Below are positions 41,914-52,211 of a DNA stretch of 64,000 nucleotides, piece after piece. The DNA comes from Calendula officinalis (Eukaryota; Streptophyta; Magnoliopsida; Asterales; Asteraceae), in NCBI GenBank assembly GCA_963853835.1, contig OY970822.1:21919058-21983057 (forward strand), given 5' to 3'. The first letter of the stretch is position 1. Each line of letters opens with the position of its first letter. Made by a program: the position numbers and the translations under genes. The notes below the pieces were generated by a model, which searched no databases, had not been told where the DNA came from, and saw only the letters and a list, made by a program, of their open reading frames with translations.

Positions 41914-43235
41914 ATGGATAATGTTTCTGATTCCTCTTCCGAATATGATTCCGATTTGGAAGCTATTATGACGATAGCCAATTCTTATAATGCCGAGGAA
42001 ATGGTCGCCATTGTGAATGCTCTTTCATCTGATACATATGACGATGAAGAGATCGTTTCGATCCCCAGAGCGCCGAGAAGATATGTGCCACGAGATCGTG
42101 AAGCTGCCGGTGAACGTTTGTATACAGACTACTTTGCTGAAAATCCAATGTTCTCGCCAGATTATTTTACGACGTTTCCGTATGACCCGTTCGTTGTTCC
42201 TTCGTATATATGACGGTATAACTTCTTACTCTCAAACTCCTTTACCTGAATATTTTTTGTATTTTCGTCAATGGGACGATGCTACCGGAAGATCAGGTTT
42301 TAATATTCTTCAATCATACGACAATTGGCCTATGGTTGTGCTACCGATTTGTTTGATGAATATCTACACATGGGACAACAAACATCGTATGATTGTTTGG
42401 ATAATTTTGTCAAATGTGTATTCCATCTATTTGGTGGTGAGTACTTAAGAAAACCCAACGTGCATGACGTCGAGCGCTTACATCAACGTCATGCTGAGGT
42501 GCATGGTTTTCCGAGTATGCTCGACAACATCGATTGCATGCACTAGCCTTGGAGGAATTTCCTGGTGGCATGGAAAGGACAATACACACGAGGTGGCCAA
42601 GGGTGTCCAACGATCATGCTAGAAGCGGTTGCGTCTTACGATTTGTGGATTTGGCACGCTTACTTCGGCCCAGTTGGTTCGAGCAACGACATCAATGTCC
42701 TTAATGCATCAGACTTATTCAAAGACTTGCTGCAAGACAGAACTCCTACTATTCCTTCTGTCATTGCCGGGCAACAATTCACTAAAGGATACTATCTCGT
42801 GACGGGATATATCCGGAATGGTCAACCATTGTGAAGACATTTAAGTATCCACTATCTGAACAACAAACTCGGTTTAAGAGATATCAAGAAGCCGCAAGAA
42901 AAGATATTGAACGAGCATTCGGTGTTTTGCAAGGGCGTTGGCAAATCATTAAAAACCCGACAAGACCATATAGCGTCAATAAAATACGTCGAATCATGTA
43001 TTGTTGTATAATTTTACATAACATGATAATTGAGGACAACGGTCGCAACATGTGTCCACTTGAGGAGGCGTATATGTATAATCCAGCAAACATGCCGCAA
43101 CGCTCGTGGAATGACAGAGTTGCAACACACGTTCGAATGGCCAAAGAACTACGGGATCAAGCAATGCATCACAGACTTCGCAATGCACTAGTAGACCACA
43201 TTTCGCAACTTCAACCAAATTTCCGCCAACGTTAA
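41914..43235 (+). pseudogene. PIF/Harbinger-type transposase, broken
   Basis: The protein reads through three frames: N-terminal 41914-42180, then about 42180-42310, then 42325-42830, then 42831-43235. The recognisable core is a DDE nuclease of the plant PIF/Harbinger (ALP1-like) family: LDNIDCMH, AWKGQYTRG, PTIMLEAVASYDLWIWHA, SNDINVLNASDLF, and near the end ARKDIERAFGVLQGRW and CCIILHNMIIEDN. A nonsense TAG at 42544-42546 replaces the usual Trp after IDCMH, and frame changes occur near 42175, 42315 and 42810. An intact copy would cut and join element ends as a nuclease with a separate Myb-like partner. No partner gene was seen nearby. Confidence 0.85.
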
Positions 43236-43435
43236 TTAAAGTTTTTAAATTATTGTAATTTTTTTTTATCGTATTGTTTTTTTTTTATGTTTTTAAATTA
43301 TTGTAATGTTTTTTTTATTAAAAGTATTATGTTTTTAATTATATTTTTGTTTTAATTAAAAAGAAAGTAAATTAATTATATTTGGTGAAGTGACGGAGTG
43401 CTGTTGGCATGACTACGTCAGTTTAGTGTTAGTTA

Positions 43436-43510
43436 GTTTGTCTGCTGATGTGACGCTGAGTTGGCAGCAACTGACGCCGTCAGTTGCTGTCACCATTAGG
43501 AGTGGTCTAA
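43436..43510. mobile_element. Probable right terminus of the PIF-type element
   Basis: The sequence ends CACCATTAGGAGTGGTC followed by TAA, fitting a PIF-type terminal repeat and 3-bp duplication. Just inside is an inverted repeat with 10-bp arms, GCAACTGACG and CGTCAGTTGC (about 43467-43487). No matching left terminus was found. Confidence 0.5.
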
Positions 43511-44118
43511 TTGGTAATTGAATTATGACTGAAACTTTTGGTTAGTGATAATTGTTAAATCGTCCGGTTTCTATTAAGATGGTTCGGTTATTCAATTATC
43601 ATTCTATAATGGCGTAGTTAACTTTTACCAGAGTTTTTGTGTTGGGCCTTAACAAAAATCATTTATTCATTTTTTGCATCCATAACTTTTAGCTTGAACC
43701 AAATCAATAAATATCATAAAACTTGTTAAAATGTGGAATTTTAAACAAAATTCATAAACATGTACTACCAAATGGCTAATGAGCCAATATGTTCCCGAAC
43801 AATCAGCGAACGCACATATATCTCTGAAAATCCGGTTTGCACGAGATGATACTTTTTGCTATCACTAGAAGATTAAACCATAATTTATGGATGATTAAAG
43901 TATTACTATGAGCAAAGAATTAGATTAGGAGTAGTTCAAAACAAAACAAAAAAAACATAAAAAAATAAATTTGAGACGCTGTAGAGTGTAGATTCTTAAG
44001 TTATCACACCTTGTACTTGTAACGTTTTACATTATCAGACCTTGTACTTATTACTTCTTCCCTCTTTCCATAACAGTGCCAATACAATCACAGCAAAACC
44101 CCTGAGAAACCCTAGAAG
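43511..44118. other. Intergenic region upstream of the RNA methyltransferase gene
   Basis: AT-rich with no recognised gene. The last 120 bp presumably include the promoter and 5' leader of the gene at 44119. No convincing TATA box was seen. Confidence 0.4.
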
Positions 44119-46557
44119 ATGGTAGACGAAGAACACACCAAAAACACCGACGTAAAATCTACCAATGTCAACGGTCAACAATCCGGTCAAAAGAGAAAAA
44201 AGGCTAAGGAAGTTGCCATCTTCGGCAACTACAGAAACTATTACAGCTATCGAGTAAACCCTAATTTATTCAATTTGTTGTGTGCTTTTTTTGCACGTTC
44301 ATCTTGATATTATGTGTATATATGTTTATATATACTTGGAGTTTACTATATCAAACATTGAAGTTAAATTTGTTGATATTTTACAAAATATTTGCTTAAA
44401 TTTGAAATACTTTTTTCTAGGGCTTGCCAAAATTTAAATTTCTTATTATAGAAGTCATATTTATTACCAATGTCAGCTGCAAGTTCTTTGATTTGGTACA
44501 GTTTTTTTATTTAAAATTTTCATTTTATGTTGCAGATTGATCAAGGCTTGGAAGAAGATCCCCGAATTAAAGTTATGAAAAAAGAATGGTTTGAAGGGAA
44601 AAACTGTCTTGATATTGGTTGTAATAGTGGATTGATAACCATTACAATCGGTAATTTTTCAATTTCAGTTTCTAGTCATAATGCATCTGAATTATTTAAA
44701 ATTATATTATTTAGTTGGTATTATTTAATCTAATTTCTAAATATGATTTTCTTGATTGCAGCAAAAAAATTCGGTTGCCAAAAAATCCTTGGAGTTGACA
44801 TTGATTCAGGCAAGTGGTTGCGGTCTTTAATAAACATTATATCATTTTCTAAAAAGATCCTAAATCCTAATGAGAATTTACGTTTATAATCATGTGAGAA
44901 CATAGGAAAAGTAAAAACACTCAAGTTTTAACTATGAATTATTATATAAATAGACAAATTCACAAAATTGATATATATATGATTCAAATTTATAAATTTG
45001 AGCGTTCTTACTGCTATTACCAATAACAGTTGGAGTTTTAATTTGTCAATGTTTTGATTAGAGAAATACCTACATTTGCTCATTTTGTAGCTCGAATTGA
45101 GGATGCACATTGGAATCTTAGGAAAATTGTGAAAATGGATGAACTTAAAAAGTCAAAGGATGGTTTGACCGAATCAGCTGATAAAACAAACTGTGAAAAT
45201 TCAGGGGAGTCTACTGCTTCACATTTGTTTGATATAGTTTCTTTTCAGAAAGATAATTTTGTTCAAGGGTGGCCCACACCAGGAGATAAGGTGTATGGTA
45301 CCATTCTGTGGTAAGTTTTTTAATTGCTGTATTTTGATTGTAGAGGTGACAAAATGGGCGGGCGGGTTAAGGTCAAAACGGGCTATTTTTATTGTGGGTC
45401 AAATCGGTATGTAAATTTATTCGTTTATGCAGCCTAAGTGTTACAAAATGGATCCATTTGAATTGGGGCGATGAGGGATTAATAACATTATTCTCAAAAG
45501 TTTGGAGGCTTCTTCAACCGGTAACCATTTTTTTTTCCTTCTAACTTAATTTATGACAAAATTATAAATATTAAAGGTGGAAACTTTGACCCATTTACTT
45601 TTGAATGGCCCGATTCGGGCATGTGTTACCGATAAGGCGTCAAATGTGTAAGGTAATTTTTATTATAGCTAAAATGAAAAAAAATGGGTCAAACCTCGAA
45701 AGTCGTCTAAAAGTGTCATTTTAATGCATTGGACCTTTTATTTCAAATATTTAAATCATTATTGTAACTTTTGTAGTCGTCTAATGTGTAATTTTGATCC
45801 AAAATAGGGTGGAGTTTTTATTTTGGAACCTCAACCTTGGAAATCATATGTCAGCAACCGTCAAGTGTCACCAGTAAGTCGATTTATATCCAAAATCTTT
45901 TTTTTTTTTTTGATATTTTTTTTGCATTTAGTTCATATATAATTGTGTTTTATGGTAAATGTATTAGCTGTTTCTGAATGTGTAATCCTTTTTTTTTTTT
46001 TTGCGTTGTTTCTGTTCAGGTAGCATCAGATAATTATAAGAATCTCAAGATTTTTCCGCAACAATTTCAGGAGATTCTTCTAGACAAGGTTCATACATGT
46101 TTCGGTTATTACATATTTGGTTCAGTTTATATAAACGCGATAATGTTATAAAATATCACTTTTTGTCCGTTTTGGTAATTATAGCTTTTAAAATATGATT
46201 TGATGATTACAAGTTTTTGAGACGACCTTATTGGAAATTAAAGTTTTTCTTGTCTCTATCTAGGTTTATTAGAAACTTGTAAATAGCAAAACAAGCCTTA
46301 AAAATTTATAATTATCAAATATTCCACCGTCTAAAATATATTGCTATGAGCTTGTGATATGACATTTGTTAGTCATATACTTGCGTGATTAGAGTTGTGA
46401 ATAGATTATATATTTAAGTAATTTTACGTTTATTCCATTAACCAATATTCTTACCTTGTAATTGCAGATCGGGTTTAGGAAGATTGAAAATTTAAGTTCA
46501 AGTTTGTCCGGAAGCAAAAGTGGATTTAATCGGCCAATTTTAGCTTTATGGAAGTGA
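44119..46557 (+). CDS. Bin3/MEPCE-type RNA methyltransferase
   Basis: Eight exons: 44119-44253, 44536-44650, 44762-44809, 45091-45310, 45433-45520, 45808-45873, 46020-46088 and 46468-46557; 276 residues. All introns are GT-AG except intron 3, which uses GC (CAG/GCAAGT at 44810). The N-terminus is basic and ends in FGNYRNYYSYR. SAM-binding motif I is CLDIGCNSGLIT (about 69-80) and motif II is LGVDID (93-98). Further Bin3-domain signatures are SVTKWIHLNWGDEGL, LEPQPWKSY and the C-terminal IGFRKIENL. The family includes the 7SK/U6 5'-gamma-phosphate methyltransferase of animals and plant homologues such as Arabidopsis At5g51130, which cap small RNAs with a methyl group. RNA specificity cannot be inferred from sequence. 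The length is typical of plant members. Confidence 0.92.
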
Positions 46558-46870
46558 ACATAATTGGCTTTTGGGTATCAATTTTTGAGGTTTGTTGGTA
46601 ATTTGTAAGAATGGGTAAGCTCATATAAAATGCCAATATCAGTCTTCTTATTTCTTGTTTTGTAACCATTTAATCAGATTTCTTACGACTTTTAACCTTC
46701 TAACTATGAACTGGGTTTAGGAAAATCGAAGCTTTAAGTTGAAGTTTTTACGGAAGCAAAAGCGGATTTAATCAGCCAAATTTTACCCTTATGGAAATTA
46801 ATATATTTGACTATTGGGTATCCATTTATGAGGTCTGCTGGAAACCTTTGGTCATTTGTAACAATGAATT
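46466..46870 (+). repeat. Tandem duplication of the last exon of the methyltransferase gene
   Basis: The stretch 46709-46870 repeats about 46466-46620 with divergence: GGGTTTAGGAA, GGAAGCAAAAG, GGATTTAATC and TTGGGTATC recur in order. The second copy is an exon 8 relic with substitutions, followed by a duplicate of the 3' untranslated region. Confidence 0.75.
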
Positions 46871-46945
46871 TTGAATGAAAATAGTTCATAGTAAAAGCAA
46901 ATATATAAATTACATTTATTTATGACTATTTATGTTTATAGGTAA

Positions 46946-48155
46946 ATGTCCAAGGATTTTAGATAGTCTCAGGTGACAATTAATAGTCATTAGATCAAGA
47001 AAAAGTCAAAGGTCAATATCAAGATTCAAACCATACAAACACATGTGCTTCAATACATCAATACCCCACCCACCTCTGGCGGCCGGGGACGGCGGACGGC
47101 GATGATGGGCGGCGGCGGACGCGGCCACCGGCGGTGATGGGCGGCGGCGGACGCGGCCGGCGGCGGTGATGGGCGGCGGCGGATGCGGCCGGCGGTGGTG
47201 ACCGTGACTTGAAACACATGTGTTTGAAACATATGTGTTTCACCTTTTGAAACATATGTACTTCGTAATTCGTATGCTCTCATATGTTCTAGAAACTCAT
47301 GTTTTTAGTGAAACATATGTGTTTTGTGACTTGAAACACATGTGTTTCGTAGTTCGTATGCTCCCCTGTGTTTTAGAAACTCATGTTTTTAGTGAAACAC
47401 ATTTGTTTCGTGTAGGGCTGTCAAATCGTGCTATCGTTTCGTGTTATCCAGTAACACGACACGACACGAAATCAAGATTTAAACCATACCAACACATGTG
47501 CTTCAATACATCAATACCCCACCCACCTCCGGCGGCTGGAGATGGCGGACGGCGGTGATGGTCCTCCGCCGCCGGCGGTGGTGACCGTGGTCGTGACTTG
47601 AAACACATGTGTTTTACCTTTTGAAACATATGTGCTTCGTAGTTCGTATGCTCTCTTATGTTCTAGAAACTCATGTTTTTAGTGAAACACATGTGTTTCG
47701 TGACTTGAAACACATGTGTTTCGTAGTTCGTATGCTCCCATGTGTTTTAGACACTCATGTTTTTAGTGAAACACATGTGTTTCGTGACTTGAAACACATG
47801 TGCTTCGTATGCTCCCCTGTGTTTTGGAAACTCATGTTTTTAGTGACTTGAAACACATGTGTTTCGTGACTTGAAACACATGTATTTTGTGACTTGAAAC
47901 ACATGTGCTTCGAAGTAATATGCACGTTTGTATTTTGGAACACTTGTGTTTTAGTGAAGCACATGTGTTTCAATACATCAATACCACCACCACCCCCATT
48001 ACCACCAGCACCTTTACTGTCAACCACCACCGGCCGCCGTCGCCGGCCACCGGCGGCAAACGGTGGTGGTCGGCAGTGGCTAAAGGATTTGATCTTGACC
48101 ATTTTAATCCAATGGTTAGAATTTGTCCCTTAAAACTATGTAAAATCCTTGGACT
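46946..48155. mobile_element. Inverted-end element with palindromic and GC-rich repeats
   Basis: GTCCAAGGATTTTA near 46948 is inverted at 48141-48154 (TAAAATCCTTGGAC), with weaker similarity continuing about 75 bp inward. Inside, a roughly 450-bp block is tandemly duplicated (from about 47015 and about 47470). At least ten copies of CACATGTG-centred palindromes and GC-rich GGCGGCGG stretches are present. A fragment resembling the TAGGGCTGTCAA hAT-like class separates the two blocks at about 47414-47470. No transposase was found and no target-site duplication was resolved. Confidence 0.55.
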
Positions 48156-48434
48156 TCATTCAAGACAACTCTTTATTTATATTATAATATTTACCACCTA
48201 AAACATGACGAATAAGATATAATAGACCGTATGTCTAACTACCATCTATAAAGCCTTTCGATAATAATATCACATTTCGTAATTACATAAACATAAACTT
48301 TCTATTCGTTACATTTTTATTCTATTTGCTTCATTTTACTCTATAAAAAATAAGCTCGTAAATTAAAACAAAACGCAAGTTTGACTTAATTTGTGAAACT
48401 GGTTTTTTGAACTACCAAGAAAAAAGAGTCAAGT

Positions 48435-51022
48435 TTAGTCAACGTGTACCCAAACACCCTTGCCGGGGACCCCTCTGAAATTCACGAATAAGATATAATA
48501 CCCAGGCGGAGCAATCTTTCCAGATGGCGGCGCAACGGCGGTGACCAAATTATTTGTGACCGTCTTCAGCGGCAGAATCACCAACCGTTGATTCATAGAA
48601 AACCCGTGAGTTGTAAATGGCGGATAAAGCATAGTCACTTTCACGTCTTGTGGTTGTACTGGACCGTTAAATTTCGCAGCAATATTAAAATCTCTCCCGT
48701 ACTTCAACACCTTCTCGGTTCCCTCCGGCGAGACCACCGGCCGGAAACCGGCGAGCGCGGGGTCAAGATAATGAGGGGAGAATTTCTCCACACGTAATTC
48801 CGTTGGGTACTCACCTTTTAAAATGTATTTCGCGTGTGGGTTACTTCCGGCGACTAAAATCTTCCCGTCGGGACACAAAGCCGACACCGAATGGTACATT
48901 CTAGCAATATTGGTCGGAACCATTTCTTTAAATCTTTGCCCGATTGGTTTATTCGGTTGGTATAACACCGGAGTGAAATTCGGATCAACCGCGTTTTCCC
49001 AACCTGCGACACCCTTCCGTGCACCGTTAATCATTAACAAATCTCCGGTGGGTAAGTCAAGTAAATCACCCATGCATCTTCCCGACGGCATGTCTTGTTC
49101 CTTCTCCCAATTCGAATTAGGGTTCGATAACACAATTCTATGGCAATCCCGTAACGCCGGCGTGAAAACCCTTTCTTTCGTATGTTTGCTATCGACCGCT
49201 TGGTAAGCTTCTTCCGTATTTCCGCCGCAGATCACCGCCTCGGCATGGATGTTTCCGGGGACAACGGTTAACGGGAGGAGTGCCGCCATGCCGGAAGGCG
49301 GGTAATTGCGAGCACCGCCGGGGAGTTTTGGGAATTGGCGGATGACTTTTCCGGTGAGTGGTTGAAAGACGATTGCACGGTTATTTGCGAAGAGGAAAAT
49401 GTTGCCGTCGGGAATGAGGAAAAGGAAGGGGTAGAGGTTGTTTTCGATGTACATTCCGGGTCCTGGTTTTTTGGGTATGGTGGTCTCTTCGAGGAACGGG
49501 AGGTTGAATTTTTTCGCCGGAAATTCGAGTTTGAATGGTGGAATAATTTCGTAGCTGAAGGAGTTCCGCCCACCGACAACCACCGCGCTTCCGTCTTCTA
49601 GAACCTGGTTAGATGAATACCTGCAATAAGTTAGGCAAATTTAGGGTGAACTAAACACGGTGCAGCAACCGAACCGAAACCAATATAACTGAAACTGAAA
49701 ATGCAATAAGTTCGGATCGGTTTCGGTTCGGTTTTTTAACCTAAATGCTCATCCAGTCCGAGGCCCGGACCGAAACCGATAAAATCGAAACCGGAAACGA
49801 TGAAATTTCAAAACCGAAATTAAACCGATTACATGTTTTCGGTTTCGGTTCCGCTTCGCCGATTGTTCGGTTCGGTTTTTTCGGTCCAAATGCTCGCCCG
49901 TAGGCAAATTATAACCAATGTTAAATGTTTGTTTTGATCACGTATTAAATTCTAGTTTATAAGTTGTTTGAGATTGCAATTTAAAGCTGATTATTTACTT
50001 ATTGTTTTGAAAACACAAATAATTTAAATTGCATATTTGACAAAAAGTTTGAAAAATCAATTATTTGCTATTTGGGACATTTAAAACAGAGTTTTTAGAA
50101 AAACGTGTAGACATACCATCTTTTATCACCAAGAACATTTTTCTTCTCCACAAATATGGCATTGGGGTCGGCCATTGACAGCATCCTAACAGACCTAGAA
50201 CCGCCTCTAGTGCCGCCAGTAGCCACCAAGTCGCCATTAGGCCATAAGTTTCCCGACGAGCACCATGGTTCTCCGTCCAACTGTCAGACATACATATACA
50301 GATGATAAATTACATGCTTTTATATCTAATCATAAAAGTTTTAACAAGTTCTATAAGCTATATATGTGCAGCTTTGTTGAAAACTAATCATTATGTACAC
50401 ACTCATAAATAAATATGGCTTATTTAGCTAAAATGCTAGAAAGATGAAAAATACGTACGTAAACGGTCCGGCTTTGTCCAGTCTCAACATCATAAGCAAT
50501 AGCATGGGCAAAACAGTCAGGCTTAAAGTTCATCTCGGGGTTCTTCGGGCAGTTTCCTGGTGGGCCAAGTTCTCGGGCAGACGGGCCAAGCGACGTTGTA
50601 TCAAACCACACGGCTTTATTATTGGGCATCAATTGGAATTGCATGGCGGCAACACCCACATTCGGGTTATCTATGGCCCATGCACCCCTAAAATTCGTTT
50701 CCATCTCGGCCCCGCCTCCCGGCATTACAATTACACCGGGCCCAGGGCCGCCACCAATGCCACCGCCTCCACCAATGCCACCGCCGCCACCACCGCCTCT
50801 TTTGCCTCCGCCACCTCTTTTTGCGCCACCGCCTCCTCTTATGCCGCCTCCGCCTCTTATGCCTATGCCGCCTTTAATGCCACCGCCGCCTCTTATGGCG
50901 CCACCACCCTTGCCAGCTTTTCGGCCAGCGATACCACGGTTTGGGGCGGCGGCCGTGACAGAAAATACAAGCAATAGAAGGATGAGGAGATGGTGCAGGG
51001 AGGTGGAAGGTGGTGTAGCCAT
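48435..51022 (-). CDS. GLOX: Glyoxal/aldehyde oxidase (GLOX) with glycine-rich N-terminal insert
   Basis: Three exons on the minus strand: 50459-51022, 50117-50280 and 48435-49620; introns are GT-AG and the protein is 637 residues. The start at 51022 is chosen because it gives a signal peptide (HHLLILLLLVFSVTAA, about 10-25); an upstream in-frame ATG at 51079 would bury it. Copper-radical oxidase ligands expected for the family are visible: C195 (WCSSGNL), Y244 (RWYSS), Y485-H486 (ARMYHS) and H581 (FTTHGFS). The Glyoxal_oxid_N and DUF1929 domains follow. The enzyme oxidises aldehydes to acids and makes hydrogen peroxide, probably in the cell wall. Residues 30-105 are a GGGG/IRGGGG/KRGGGG tract, longer than in plant GLOX proteins I know. 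A hAT-like MITE sits in intron 2. Confidence 0.92.
49641..49901. mobile_element. hAT-like MITE in GLOX intron 2
   Basis: Starts TTAGGGTGAACT and ends GCTCGCCCGT, with an exact 8-bp duplication AGGCAAAT at 49633-49640 and 49902-49909. The 261-bp body has CCGAACCGAAACC words like the element at 14469. It begins about 20 bp from the intron edge but leaves both splice sites intact. Confidence 0.8.
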
Positions 51023-52211
51023 TTTTCTAAATGTTGTTAGTAAAATTGTGGACTTTAATAGATGAAAATCTTGGTCCAAGAATCAGGGAAATCCGTACAG
51101 AAATTGTTGGTTTGTTAGATTTTGTGGTTTATTGTTGCATATCTAATTTGGATTTGATTTTATGGTTTGTTTGAAACAAAATAAGGAATTTGAGATTCTC
51201 GTCATTTGATCGAGAAAGGACAATTTGAATCTAGAATTACTCCGTATTTAGTTATGACAACATTTTTGTATGTTTGGTATTTGTCTCTTACAAATGTGTT
51301 TACAATCGGTTATTAAAAGATGGAAAAATCATACGAAGTATTTGTTCCTATATTTTCTTTCTATTCTATATGCCTATCCACTTCTAAACTTGACATGTAT
51401 CATCCACTGACTTTTTTTCCTCATATCATTCATTAATTTAGACATTTATCATGATCAAAATGAGTAGAAAGAAAAGATTAAAAAAAACCATTACTCTAAA
51501 AGATGATTTTATATTTTGTTTGGATTACTTATAGGCAATAGCGACTAGGGGATAACTAGAATTGTTGTTTGAAATTCTGCCAAGAGAAGCCGAACTCACA
51601 TGATGTTGTGAGTTCTTCAACTATGTCATCACGGGTGGATACCAAGAGCTTCCCGTACGTGTGATCTTTCTTGTGAAAATTGACAAGATACATTCTAAAC
51701 CCCTCATGGTTTTTTGATTCTTAAGTGGTTTCTGATGTGACAAAATTTTTAATGTGGCTAATGGTACCCACCAGCATTATATAACTAATTGCAGTCACCA
51801 ACAAACAAAATAACATTTTAGTGAAGTCTTTATACTTGACAAGCGGATTTGATGAATATCGCATGTTACCCATACTCTATACCGGTCAACTTGATACCAT
51901 TAGGCATTAGGACAAAATCAAGTTATTATTTAACCAACTAAGTACTAGAACACAATCACATGTAGCATCTAACCATATAAATTTATGTACACACAAACAA
52001 TCATAAAGTACACTTAGCTTATGCAAAATAAACTATCACAATAATGACACATCTAGGATACATATTTATCTTTATAAAAACCTAAAAACGGGACCCACAA
52101 AATCAAATATGAAATAAAATGAACATGAACACTTGACAATTATCATAAAATTATTATACGAACCATTTGGCTAAACTGTTTGCTACTCTTGCTTGATATT
52201 ACAGATCGACA
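51023..52211. other. Intergenic region between GLOX and Aux/IAA
   Basis: Contains the GLOX promoter side (about 51023-51350), a copy of the TTGATTTTGACA-type dispersed repeat near 51365-51500, and AT-rich DNA that likely ends in the 3' untranslated region of the Aux/IAA gene. No gene was seen. Confidence 0.45.

Noticed and set aside
47050..48102. Frames with repeated THVFSETHVF/KHMCF on both strands
   Set aside because: They come from the CACATGTG palindrome array, which reads similarly in both directions.
50444..51065. Proline- and alanine/serine-rich plus-strand frames
   Set aside because: They are the complement of the glycine-rich GLOX exon 1.
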